Below are positions 55,870 through 64,000 of a stretch of DNA of 64,000 bases, piece after piece (positions within the stretch are counted from its first letter, which is position 1; each line of letters opens with the position of its first letter). The position numbers and the translations under genes were made by a program. This DNA comes from Sulfuricella denitrificans (GTDB lineage: Bacteria; Pseudomonadota; Gammaproteobacteria; Burkholderiales; Sulfuricellaceae), in the NCBI GenBank assembly GCA_002632355.1, contig NSJJ01000009.1:92274-156273 (forward strand). Direction: 5' to 3'. The notes below the pieces were generated by a model. That model was not told the origin of the DNA. It saw nothing but the letters and a program-made list of their open reading frames with translations, and did no database searches.

Positions 55870-56395
55870 GCCCTATCCTTACAAAAATTCAGGCAGCGAG
55901 AGTATCTTCATGAAACTAAAATTACAATACGCCCTTGTTATAGTTACGGCGAACATCACTCGATATGCCACTCATTATTTCGCGAACCATGATTCATCAT
56001 GGTTACACCAAGCTGAATTCTCGGGTAAAGTCTGGAAAAATAGAGCTTCAACCGGCTATGCCCGCGCCTGAAGCAGAGGGTCGGGTTACACCAGCAAATA
56101 ACGGCTGACTTTCCAGATTCAACCCAGTTTAAACCCAGATAATTCATTAGGACACGAGATGATGGCGAGGCGGTTTGCGAGGCAGTTTTTGGGCTTGAGA
56201 GAAGTCCATGGTTATTCCATGGACGACGAACAAGCACGAAAAATGACCGCAAGTCCGTCCGCCAGCAGCGGGAGGGTGGTTGCGTTGCAACCGGGTACCC
56301 GCCGGCGTACTCCTTGCGGGTGCACTCGTGTAGGCTCGCAGAGCCGTCTAATGAATTATTTGGGTTAAAACTTCCCCCAAAAGAGGAATGATCGT
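55870..56395. other. Intergenic region with hairpin and a terminal-inverted-repeat element
   Basis: No convincing gene is seen. A small frame at 55910-56071 has no good start signal. A perfect hairpin, AACCATGA (55985-55992) with TCATGGTT (55997-56004), lies in it. The right half is filled by the element at 56132-56366. A ribosome-binding site for lapG (AGAGGAA, 56379-56385) ends the region. Confidence 0.6.
56132..56366. repeat. 235-bp MITE-like element with terminal inverted repeats
   Basis: The left end AACCCAGATAATTCATTAG (56132-56150) is mirrored at the right end by the complement of CTAATGAATTATTTGGGTT (56348-56366), with one mismatch over 19 bases. The inside is GC-richer and has no transposase. 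It contains a short inner palindrome (CCATGG either side of TTATT). It looks like a non-autonomous transposable element; no clear target duplication was found. Confidence 0.6.
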
Positions 56396-57085
56396 TTGTC
56401 AGTTGTTGCAGTCAAGCCTTTCAAGCGATTTTTCACAACATTCAGTGTGGCGTGCTTCCTGCTGCTTGCTTCCATGGCAACGGCTCTTGATTTCGACAGG
56501 CTGCTGAATACGATCACACAGCGGTTTGGTGAAAATGCTTCCAGAAATTTTCACGCCTGGAAAAAACTGCTCACTGAAACAAAAGACCTTGAAACGCCAG
56601 AAAAACTCAAACGCGTCAATGAATTCTTCAACCGTCACATCCGCTTTATGGACGACCAGCAAATCTGGAGTCAAAGCGACTACTGGGCTACCCCCATGGA
56701 AACCCTGGGCAAGGGAGCCGGAGATTGTGAGGATTTTACAATTGCGAAGTATTACACGCTGCTGAACCTCGGCGTTCCAAATGAAAAGCTAAGGCTGATC
56801 TATGTCAAGGCGAGGATCGGCGGAATGAACAGCAATATCAACCAGGCCCACATGGTGCTGGCGTACTACCGTGATTCTCAGGATGAACCGCTGATCCTGG
56901 ACAATTTGATCACCGAAATACGCCCCGCTGGCAGGCGCCCGGACCTGACTCCGATATTCAGTTTCAACAACAAGGAAATCTGGCAGGGTTCGAGCCAGGG
57001 CAGCACCGCAGGCTCTGGAGGAACCGGTTCCCTATCCCGCTGGGACGATCTCCTGAAACGGGCGCGGGCAGAAGGGTTCGATTGA
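56396..57085 (+). CDS. lapG: LapG-like periplasmic cysteine protease
   Basis: LapG cleaves the N-terminal part of the giant adhesin LapA to release cells from a biofilm, unless LapD holds it. The 229-aa protein has a membrane-type signal (about 12-31) and the transglutaminase-like fold with catalytic Cys111 in GAGDCEDF, His152 in QAHMVL and Asp169 in LILDN. The start is TTG 56396, set by AGAGGAA upstream. It is followed by lapD and then by an adhesin gene on the other strand, so the whole system is here. Confidence 0.9.
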   Translation: MSVVAVKPFKRFFTTFSVACFLLLASMATALDFDRLLNTITQRFGENASRNFHAWKKLLTETKDLETPEKLKRVNEFFNRHIRFMDDQQIWSQSDYWATPMETLGKGAGDCEDFTIAKYYTLLNLGVPNEKLRLIYVKARIGGMNSNINQAHMVLAYYRDSQDEPLILDNLITEIRPAGRRPDLTPIFSFNNKEIWQGSSQGSTAGSGGTGSLSRWDDLLKRARAEGFD

Positions 57086-57136
57086 ACCCGATGACGAATC
57101 GCACTTTGTATATAGATTACGTAAAGAGGTAAATCC

Positions 57137-59056
57137 ATGTCCATGTATCGCCAACTCTGGCTCGCTATCATCATAAGCACGCTGCTGGCTCTGACAGGCA
57201 GCCTTCTGAGTTCGGTCCTGAGTGCCAGAAACTACCTGACCGAGCAGTTGCAAATGAAAAATGCCGACAATGCAACCGTTCTGGCATTGTCTCTGGGTCG
57301 AAGCGAAACAGATGCCGAAAGTATTGATCTAGCCCTTGCTGCCATGTTCGACAGTGGCCATTATGAGCGAATTCAGGTGAGTGACCCGAAGGGAAAAATC
57401 TTAAGCCAACGCCTTGCCTCACCTGATCTGCAGGGCGCTCCAGAATGGTTTATCAGGCTTTTACCCATCAATCCGCCACCAGGCATTGCCGACATCAGCA
57501 CCGGCTGGAAACGCGTAGGGACAGTGACACTTATCAGTCACAGCCGCTTTGCCTACCGTTCTTTATGGGACACAGTGAAAAACATGGCTCTGGTGCTTGG
57601 AATCATGGGGCTGATCAGCGGTTACCTTGGCGCATTGATCCTGCGCCGCCTGCGCGCGCCCCTGAATGCCGTCATTGCACAGGCCAAAGCCATCGAGGAA
57701 CGCCGTTTCATAACCATTACCGAACCCAGGGTACCAGAATTGCGCCAGCTTGCTGTTGCCATGAATGCTACGGTTAACCGACTCAAATCCATGTTCGAAG
57801 AGGAAACGAAGCGACTCGATGCCGTTCGCCATGAAGCCAACAGCGACCCCCTGACGGGTTTGGCCAATCGCAGCTATTTCATGGCAAAACTGCGCGTCAG
57901 TCTGGAAGAAGAAGACGCGCACGGCGGCACCCTGATTCTTGTCCGGGTTGCTGATCTTGCCGGCATCAATCGCCGGCTCGGCAGAGAGGCCACAGATCAC
58001 CTTTTGAAGAGTTTCGCCCTTGCAGCCGCATCCAGTGCGGAATTATTCGCAGGAGGGATTGCCGCACGCCTGAATGGCGCAGACTTTGCACTGCTGCTGC
58101 CAGGTGAAAACAATGGTAAGGAAGTCGCCGAACATCTTTTGCAAACACTTACCCAGGAGGCCGCACCTTTCATCGGCAAGGGCCCCTGCGCCTACATGGG
58201 TTTGGGTATATATCCAGGCGGTATTGAATTGAGCGCCCTGCTGGCCCAGGTTGACGCAGCACTGGCTTCTGCAGAAATGGAGGGCGGAGATGCCATTCGT
58301 GAAGCCCAGTTGTCGCAAGATAAAAGTGTTCCCTGCAGCGAGGAAGAATGGTCAAGGTTGATCCATCATGCGCTGGACCAGCGCTGGGTACGATTGATCT
58401 CTTTCCCGGTAACCAGCCTGAGCGGTGAACTCCTCCATCGTGAGTGCCCGATCCGGCTGATGTTCAACTTGGACGGAGAGTGGCAGCCTGCTGGAAAGTT
58501 TTTACCCATCGCTGAGAGACTTCAACTTACACCCCAGATCGATCTTGCGGCCATCACGCTCGGCCTTGAAAAACTGAATGCCACACCAGACCTGCCGGGA
58601 CTGGCCATCAACCTGTCCGCCAGTTCAATAGAAAGCAACGCATTCCGTACCCAGTTAAAATCCCTGCTGCTGCAATATCCGGATACCAGCAGTAAACTCT
58701 GGGTGGAAGTCTCTGAAATCGGCGCATTCAAGCATTTTGATGCTTTCCGGTCCCTCTGCGTAGAATTGCGAGATACCCGATGCAAGCTGGGTCTCGAGCA
58801 TTTTGGCCACCAGTTCAGCCAGATTGGCCGCCTGCACGATCTGGGACTCGACTATCTCAAGGTAGATGCAAGCTTTATCCGGGATATCGAAACCAGCCCG
58901 GGCAATCAGGCTTTTCTCAAAGGACTCAGCGGAATCGTCCATGGCATCGGTTTACGCGTTTTCGCCGAGGGCGTCGTCAGTCAGGCCGAGCTCGATGCGC
59001 TGGCTGCACTGAGCTTCGATGGCGCAACGGGGCCCGCCATCAAGGATCAGGCATAA
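57137..59056 (+). CDS. lapD: LapD-like c-di-GMP receptor
   Basis: LapD is an inner-membrane receptor that binds c-di-GMP with a degenerate EAL domain and sequesters LapG. The 639-aa protein has two membrane segments (7-30 and 150-170) around a periplasmic domain, then a HAMP linker, a degenerate GGDEF (NGADF at 313-317) and a degenerate EAL (ECP at 436-438). The loss of both catalytic motifs supports a receptor rather than an enzyme. AAGAGG precedes ATG 57137. The REC-GGDEF-EAL protein at 24-26 kb could supply its ligand (inference). Confidence 0.92.
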   Translation: MSMYRQLWLAIIISTLLALTGSLLSSVLSARNYLTEQLQMKNADNATVLALSLGRSETDAESIDLALAAMFDSGHYERIQVSDPKGKILSQRLASPDLQGAPEWFIRLLPINPPPGIADISTGWKRVGTVTLISHSRFAYRSLWDTVKNMALVLGIMGLISGYLGALILRRLRAPLNAVIAQAKAIEERRFITITEPRVPELRQLAVAMNATVNRLKSMFEEETKRLDAVRHEANSDPLTGLANRSYFMAKLRVSLEEEDAHGGTLILVRVADLAGINRRLGREATDHLLKSFALAAASSAELFAGGIAARLNGADFALLLPGENNGKEVAEHLLQTLTQEAAPFIGKGPCAYMGLGIYPGGIELSALLAQVDAALASAEMEGGDAIREAQLSQDKSVPCSEEEWSRLIHHALDQRWVRLISFPVTSLSGELLHRECPIRLMFNLDGEWQPAGKFLPIAERLQLTPQIDLAAITLGLEKLNATPDLPGLAINLSASSIESNAFRTQLKSLLLQYPDTSSKLWVEVSEIGAFKHFDAFRSLCVELRDTRCKLGLEHFGHQFSQIGRLHDLGLDYLKVDASFIRDIETSPGNQAFLKGLSGIVHGIGLRVFAEGVVSQAELDALAALSFDGATGPAIKDQA

Positions 59057-59092
59057 AATCAAACGGGCTCGAATCCGAGCCCGTTTGATTTT
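59055..59092. terminator. Bidirectional terminator between lapD and the adhesin gene
   Basis: A perfect 17-bp stem, AAAATCAAACGGGCTCG (59055-59071) with CGAGCCCGTTTGATTTT (59076-59092), has a four-base loop. A-runs and T-runs at the ends serve both strands. It overlaps the lapD stop codon and lies 14 bases from the adhesin stop. Confidence 0.9.
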
Positions 59093-59105
59093 GAATCACC
59101 CCCCC

Positions 59106-62100
59106 TTAATCGGTTATCAGCTTGCCCTTGTCAAGCAGGTCCTGAATGACCTGCTGGTCAGTGGTCGCGGCGCCTACCAGGTCTGCGCCCTGCGTGATAA
59201 TGGTCTGATCCACGGCACTCATGGTGAATCCATTTGAAAATCCACCATAGGAACTGACGTGGGTATTGGTATCCACCCCGGTGTATTCGAAATGCAGATA
59301 GCTGCTCAGATTCCCCGTGCCAACCGTATGATTCTCGCCAGAAAGCAGATCGCGCAAATCGAGCACATCGCCACCTGTGGCCGCCGAAGCCGTATTGAAA
59401 TCGGTAATCGTATCCACTGCCGGTGTGCCGGGCGCACCGGCATCTGCCAGTGTCCAGACGAAGACATCGGTTTCCGGCAAACCTACTGCATCCCCACCCG
59501 TCAATGTATCGTTTCCAGCTCCACCACTGATGGTGTCACTTCCGGTGTTGCCATTGATGACGTCATTCCCGGCTCCGCCTTCCAGCTTGTCATTGCCACT
59601 GCCGCCGCTGATCGTATCATTTCCGGCATCGCCACGAACCACATCGTTACCCGTTCCGCCAGACAGATTGTCGTCACCATCGCCGCCAGAGATAACATCA
59701 TCTCCGCTGCCACCCGTAATCGTATCGTTGCCAGCACCACCCAGAATAATGTCGTGACCGGCTCCGCCATCGATAACATCATTCCCAGCCATGCCCTCGA
59801 TATAATCATTGCCGCCCGTTCCGGTAAGGGTGTTGGCAGCACTGTTGCCCACCAAAGTATTGGCCATGACATTCAGTGTCAGCGTCGCCTTCGAAGTGTC
59901 GCCATCACTGTCAGTCAGCGTGTAACCTACATGCTCTGGCGCAACCGGCGCTGCCGCGGTATTGGTCAACACGGATGTATACGAGATGCTGGTGATACTT
60001 CCGGCCGTATCGCTGCTGGCCAGAACGGTAATTTTGCCCACATTGGTGAATTCCGCAGGAATGTTGACCGCAGCACCTTCAACGTTACTGGCAAACTGAC
60101 CCATTTCATGTCCATCAATGTGATAGACAATGTAGGTGAATGAAGTGTTGGAATCGAGATTACTGTTGCTGGCATCCGCCACCAGGCTGACACTTTGTAC
60201 CCCGTTGGGATGAATAGTGGGGTCGAAGGAAATATTCAATGCTTCCAGATTGTCAATCTGGCTATTCACACCGGTCGTGGTGCTGGATGAACCCGTCGGC
60301 CTGACACCCGCGCCATCCGGCGTTCCTGTGCCCGTATTGTCGTAATTGACGACGCCCGGCACGACTGTATGGGGCGTTGTCGCAGACGAAACGGATTCGC
60401 CGGTCAGGACCAGGCCGGTCGATGCGATTGGCGCAGTGCCAAGACTGACTGTCTGGGGCGTTCCCAGAACCTGCACGGGAATATCGGCAGCGGGCGGCGT
60501 ATAGCTGTAGTAGCCGTTCTGATTGAAAATCAGCTGTTGCCCACCGCTGCTTGCGGTCCATGTCAGCACCCCTGCATTGACCACATAACTGTAACCAGAA
60601 CCCGACCCACTGCCATTGGAGGTGAGATTATAAGTAACGCCATGGAAATCCACAGAAGTCACCTTGGCGTTATCCACAATCGTATCGACGCCACTACCCT
60701 GGGTATTGAAGTTTGTTACCTGAGTGCCCAAGCCAAGACCGCCGTCCGTTCCCAGACCCGTGACCACATTGCCTTCCAGCTTGGTCTCCTTGGCAAACAT
60801 CGTATCCGTGTCATCCCTGGCAACCGGATGTCCATCCACAACGGATATGGTCTGAACCGCAGAAGCCTTGTCACCGTCGTTGTCTGAAACAACATAGGCA
60901 ATATCGAATTTATCACCCTGGTGCGCCTGCCCGGCAGTGTAATAAGTGTAATCGCCGGTCTTGAAATCGAATACCAGAGAACCGGATACAAATCCCTTGC
61001 TGCTATCCAGTGTCAGCAAATTGCCAGCAAGCGGGAATCCGGTCAGATAAGTACTGTTCTGGGTAATCTGGTTGGAGCCATTGTTATAGTTAAAAGTGAC
61101 GGACTGGTCGGGTGCAGCATCAGCATTACTATCCAGCTTTACTGTAATCGAACTGATATAACCGCCATCAGCTCCAAAATTCACACTGTGCACATTGCCA
61201 GATGTCACGATATTGCCGCCAAAGGCATTAGGAATCGTTGAAATCAACTCTTCATCAAGTTTGTTCAGATCAGGAACGAGAATGGCTGATTCCTTAACAC
61301 CATTGCCATCCGCATCCACGTTGTGGATGTTATTGAGCTGAGTCACATCGGAAAGCCCGGTACCAATCCCGACAGCATAGGAATGCACACCATTGGCGGT
61401 GACAAAAGTGGAATAACCACTCGCACCAACAGGATTTGTAGTATTTCCTGCCGTCGGCATGCCGTCCGAAATGAAATACACGACATTGCTCTTGGTCGCA
61501 TCATTCACGATGCCATTGCCATCGCTGTCCAGCGCTGTTTTGGCTTTATTCAGGGCATCCTCGTAATTGGTGGATCCGCTGCCGGTGATGGCCTGAATAG
61601 CCGAGATCGCACTATTCTTGGTTGTGTAAGTGGTCGGATCAAGCGTGGCTGTCGATGAGAAAGTCACCAGCCGGATAGAAACATCCGCAGCCTGGCTGTA
61701 ATACTCATTCACCAGTGAAACCAGCGCATCCTTGGCCATCGCCAAACGGGTAGTCACCGAAATGCTGCCATCTGCATTGTCCTGCCGCACCTCACCACCA
61801 GCCGATGCCGAAGTCATGCTGCCGGATACGTCCAGCACCAGCACCAGGTTGTAACCCGGAAGCACAGACTCCGGTACCTCAACAGTCTGGTTCATGGCAG
61901 AAGGCTTATCGTCGAGGACGGTCACTGTCAAGGTGTTGGTGGTCTGGTTACCAACATAGGTAAACGTCTCTGCAACATTCGCATCGTTTGCAGGCAGGCT
62001 GTTGTTTGCCGCCGCCTTCAGGGTGTAGGTGTAGGCGCCAGCACCGGCACCGCTGGCCTGAACTACAAGCGTACCCACTGTGGTATTGACAGTAATCACG

Positions 62101-64000
62101 CCAGCAACGGCAGCAACCCCGTTGATGCTGCTGATGCTCGTATTGCCCGCGTCATTGGTCAGCAGATTGCCCCCTACGACAGAAGCACCGCCGCCACTGC
62201 CATTGGCCAGAGCAGATTCAGAAACCGTGGCCAGGTCGTCGCGCGTGTTAAAAGTCCGGATGCTGACCGTACCGGAACTGGTCTGCAGGTCGTCGTCACG
62301 AAGCAAATAAGTAAACGTGGCTGTTCCCACTGCGGAAGGCGTGTAGGTGTAAGTGCCATTTCCGTTATCTACCAGGCTGCCGCTTGAAGGCGAGCCAGTT
62401 GAAACAATCGTGGCATGATCAGGCAAGGAATCATTGGCTAGCAAAGCCGCCTTGCTGATTACAACAGGCGTTCCAAGCAGGGTACTGAAACTGTCATTCA
62501 CCGCGACAGGCGCACCATCGTTGACTGGCAAAACGGTTATAGAGGCCGTTGCTGGAGTTGAATTCAGTCCGCCATTGTCGGTAGCCGTATAACTAAAAGC
62601 CGTTGAACCATTCCAGTTTGCAAGCGGAACAAAATAAAGTGACAGCGCATTACCACTGGCAGCGATGGCTGACCCTGTAGGTGCCATCTGCGTGAGGCCA
62701 GCATCCATGTAAAGCCGGCCATTTGCAGGCAGGCTAGAAAGCGTAAAGCTTGAAACCGTACCATCAATATCGGTACCGGAAATCGTCACCGGAACAGGGG
62801 AATCTTCATTGCCGGAAGCGGAAGTACTTATGGCAACAGGAGGGTCGTTGACCGCGGCGACGTTGACGGTGACGCTGGCGGTCTCGGTGACGCCCGCCGG
62901 GCTGGTGACGGTGTAGCTGAAGCTGTCCGTGCCGTTCCAGTTGGCGTCCGGGGTGTAGGTGACGCTGCCGTTGGCGAGGAAGCTGACGCTGCCGTGCGCG
63001 CCCTGGGTGACGCCGGTGAGTACCGGGCTGCCTTCGAAGTTGTCTGCCGAGGCGCCGTTGCTGCCGCTGATGACGTTGGCCGTGATGGCGGTGTCTTCGT
63101 TGGTGGCCAGGGTGTCGGCGACGATGTCGGCAACCGGGGTGACGGTCAGGCTGATCACCTGGGTGGTGGTGTTGCCGCTGTCGTCGGTGATGGTGACGGT
63201 GAAGTTGTCTGCGCCGTTGTAGTCCGCCACCGGGGTGTAGCTCCATGCGCCGGTGGCAGCGTTGATGCTGGCCGCGCCGTGACCGGCGGCGCCGGTGACG
63301 CTGTAGTTGCTGCCGTTGCTGAGGCCGTCAGGGTCGCTGGCCACGAGGGTGCCGGTGATCGGGGCCACCGCGTCTTCCGCGCCGCTGCCGCTGGTGCCGC
63401 CGCTAATGACGGTGGGGTCGTTGACCGCGGCGACGTTGACGGTGACGCTGGCGGTCTCGGTGACGCCCGCCGGGCTGGTGACGGTGTAGCTGAAGCTGTC
63501 CGTGCCGTTCCAGTTGGCGTCCGGGGTGTAGGTGACGCTGCCGTTGGCGAGGAAGCTGACGCTGCCGTGCGCGCCCTGGGTGACGCCGGTGAGTACCGGG
63601 CTGCCTTCGAAGTTGTCTGCCGAGGCGCCGTTGCTGCCGCTGATGACGTTGGCCGTGATGGCGGTGTCTTCGTTGGTGGCCAGGGTGTCGGCGACGATGT
63701 CGGCAACCGGGGTGACGGTCAGGCTGATCACCTGGGTGGTGGTGTTGCCGCTGTCGTCGGTGATGGTGACGGTGAAGTTGTCTGCGCCGTTGTAGTCCGC
63801 CACCGGGGTGTAGCTCCATGCGCCGGTGGCAGCGTTGATGCTGGCCGCGCCGTGACCGGCGGCGCCGGTGACGCTGTAGTTGCTGCCGTTGCTGAGGCCG
63901 TCAGGGTCGCTGGCCACGAGGGTGCCGGTGATCGGGGCCACCGCGTCTTCCGCGCCGCTGCCGCTGGTGCCGCCGCTAATGACGGTGGGGTCGTTGACCG
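59106..64000 (-). CDS. Giant RTX adhesin, 3' part (LapA-like, type I secretion target; 5' end outside window)
   Basis: The frame is open at the window end; 1,611 or more residues are visible. From the N-terminal side it has cadherin/VCBS-like repeats, two copies of a 191-residue unit (62842-63987), further Ig-like repeats, a von Willebrand A domain with MIDAS motif DVSGS (near 61835), more beta domains, about 12 RTX nonapeptides of the GGxGxDxUx type (59500-59825) and a C-terminal type I secretion signal ending in KLITD. This is LapA-like. The retention module and LapG cleavage site should be near the unseen N-terminus. Its transport genes (lapBCE-like) are not in the window. Biofilm adhesion under lapG/lapD control is inferred from context. 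Confidence 0.92.
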   Translation of the reverse strand, partial: VNDPTVISGGTSGSGAEDAVAPITGTLVASDPDGLSNGSNYSVTGAAGHGAASINAATGAWSYTPVADYNGADNFTVTITDDSGNTTTQVISLTVTPVADIVADTLATNEDTAITANVISGSNGASADNFEGSPVLTGVTQGAHGSVSFLANGSVTYTPDANWNGTDSFSYTVTSPAGVTETASVTVNVAAVNDPTVISGGTSGSGAEDAVAPITGTLVASDPDGLSNGSNYSVTGAAGHGAASINAATGAWSYTPVADYNGADNFTVTITDDSGNTTTQVISLTVTPVADIVADTLATNEDTAITANVISGSNGASADNFEGSPVLTGVTQGAHGSVSFLANGSVTYTPDANWNGTDSFSYTVTSPAGVTETASVTVNVAAVNDPPVAISTSASGNEDSPVPVTISGTDIDGTVSSFTLSSLPANGRLYMDAGLTQMAPTGSAIAASGNALSLYFVPLANWNGSTAFSYTATDNGGLNSTPATASITVLPVNDGAPVAVNDSFSTLLGTPVVISKAALLANDSLPDHATIVSTGSPSSGSLVDNGNGTYTYTPSAVGTATFTYLLRDDDLQTSSGTVSIRTFNTRDDLATVSESALANGSGGGASVVGGNLLTNDAGNTSISSINGVAAVAGVITVNTTVGTLVVQASGAGAGAYTYTLKAAANNSLPANDANVAETFTYVGNQTTNTLTVTVLDDKPSAMNQTVEVPESVLPGYNLVLVLDVSGSMTSASAGGEVRQDNADGSISVTTRLAMAKDALVSLVNEYYSQAADVSIRLVTFSSTATLDPTTYTTKNSAISAIQAITGSGSTNYEDALNKAKTALDSDGNGIVNDATKSNVVYFISDGMPTAGNTTNPVGASGYSTFVTANGVHSYAVGIGTGLSDVTQLNNIHNVDADGNGVKESAILVPDLNKLDEELISTIPNAFGGNIVTSGNVHSVNFGADGGYISSITVKLDSNADAAPDQSVTFNYNNGSNQITQNSTYLTGFPLAGNLLTLDSSKGFVSGSLVFDFKTGDYTYYTAGQAHQGDKFDIAYVVSDNDGDKASAVQTISVVDGHPVARDDTDTMFAKETKLEGNVVTGLGTDGGLGLGTQVTNFNTQGSGVDTIVDNAKVTSVDFHGVTYNLTSNGSGSGSGYSYVVNAGVLTWTASSGGQQLIFNQNGYYSYTPPAADIPVQVLGTPQTVSLGTAPIASTGLVLTGESVSSATTPHTVVPGVVNYDNTGTGTPDGAGVRPTGSSSTTTGVNSQIDNLEALNISFDPTIHPNGVQSVSLVADASNSNLDSNTSFTYIVYHIDGHEMGQFASNVEGAAVNIPAEFTNVGKITVLASSDTAGSITSISYTSVLTNTAAAPVAPEHVGYTLTDSDGDTSKATLTLNVMANTLVGNSAANTLTGTGGNDYIEGMAGNDVIDGGAGHDIILGGAGNDTITGGSGDDVISGGDGDDNLSGGTGNDVVRGDAGNDTISGGSGNDKLEGGAGNDVINGNTGSDTISGGAGNDTLTGGDAVGLPETDVFVWTLADAGAPGTPAVDTITDFNTASAATGGDVLDLRDLLSGENHTVGTGNLSSYLHFEYTGVDTNTHVSSYGGFSNGFTMSAVDQTIITQGADLVGAATTDQQVIQDLLDKGKLITD
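62842..63987 (-). repeat. Two identical-looking 573-bp tandem repeats in the adhesin gene
   Basis: The unit of 573 bases (191 codons) occurs at 62842-63414 and 63415-63987, and a third copy begins at 63988. I saw no base differences in the stretches compared. Each unit encodes two VCBS/cadherin-like domains of about 95 residues. Near-identity at DNA level suggests recent expansion or gene conversion and probable copy-number variation. Confidence 0.85.

Noticed and set aside
55910..56071. A 53-codon frame in the gap before lapG
   Set aside because: There is no ribosome-binding site, it spans a hairpin, and it does not resemble a known protein.
56159..56368. A 69-codon frame inside the inverted-repeat element
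   Set aside because: It runs through the right terminal repeat and has a composition that follows the repeat; it is better explained as non-coding.
62806..63819. Overlapping frames in other phases of the adhesin repeats
   Set aside because: They are repeated out-of-frame readings of the 573-bp unit, rich in Arg/His or Pro/Ser, and not real proteins.

Overview
The window is about 64 kb of a betaproteobacterial chromosome. Gene neighbourhoods point to a Nitrosomonadales-type organism: smc-zipA-ligA, ftsK-lolA-rarA-serS, and galU beside flagellar accessory genes. The genus is inference. The sequence holds a chromosome-dimer resolution (dif) site, so it should lie at the replication terminus.

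Layout. 1-9375 (+): the end of smc, then zipA, ligA, galU and three flagellum-associated genes (DUF2802, FliK-like, FlhB C-terminal-like). 9408-12789 (-): glnD and map. 12892-24130: an 11.2-kb prophage. 24193-28944 (-): a membrane histidine kinase, an Rcp1-type response regulator and a REC-PAS-PAS-GGDEF-EAL protein. 29031-29120: tRNA-Ser(CGA). 29205-30716: mltF. 30658-36625 (-): ftsK, a WbuC-like cupin, lolA, rarA, serS. 36793-44395 (+): trxB, an Smr-domain gene, then a lipid A aminoarabinose cluster (arnT, an arnE/F-like gene, arnB, arnC, and arnA as two separate genes; no arnD). 44588-55869: an MBL-fold hydrolase, a fructosamine-kinase-like gene, lplT, type-4 uracil-DNA glycosylase, rimI, tsaB, a secreted HIRAN protein, a DinG/YoaA helicase, a UbiB-like kinase, an NlpC/P60 hydrolase and a patatin lipoprotein. 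56396-64000: lapG and lapD facing the 3' part of a giant RTX adhesin gene, i.e. a c-di-GMP-controlled adhesin retention/release system.

The most interesting region is the prophage. It reads as a tailless, membrane-containing, double-jelly-roll phage of the PM2 (corticovirus) type. It has a two-tyrosine HUH replication initiator, a short FtsK/HerA-type packaging ATPase, a 263-aa P2-like major capsid protein, a run of small single-span membrane proteins, a membrane-anchored lytic transglycosylase and an HTH regulator. It has no integrase and no tail genes. Both ends are dif-like Xer sites, and the two halves reassemble into a canonical host dif and a degenerate phage attP. It therefore appears to integrate with the host XerC/XerD. 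The right-hand site overlaps the stop codon of the regulator gene, so integration should change the regulator's C-terminus: 122 aa in the lysogen, about 20 residues longer in the excised circle.

Three very small late-operon genes, each with its own ribosome-binding site, are described: 30-aa and 33-aa membrane peptides next to the capsid gene, and a 22-aa peptide in which 12 residues are basic, just before the terminator. Product names rest on recognised motifs and family knowledge; no database search was possible.
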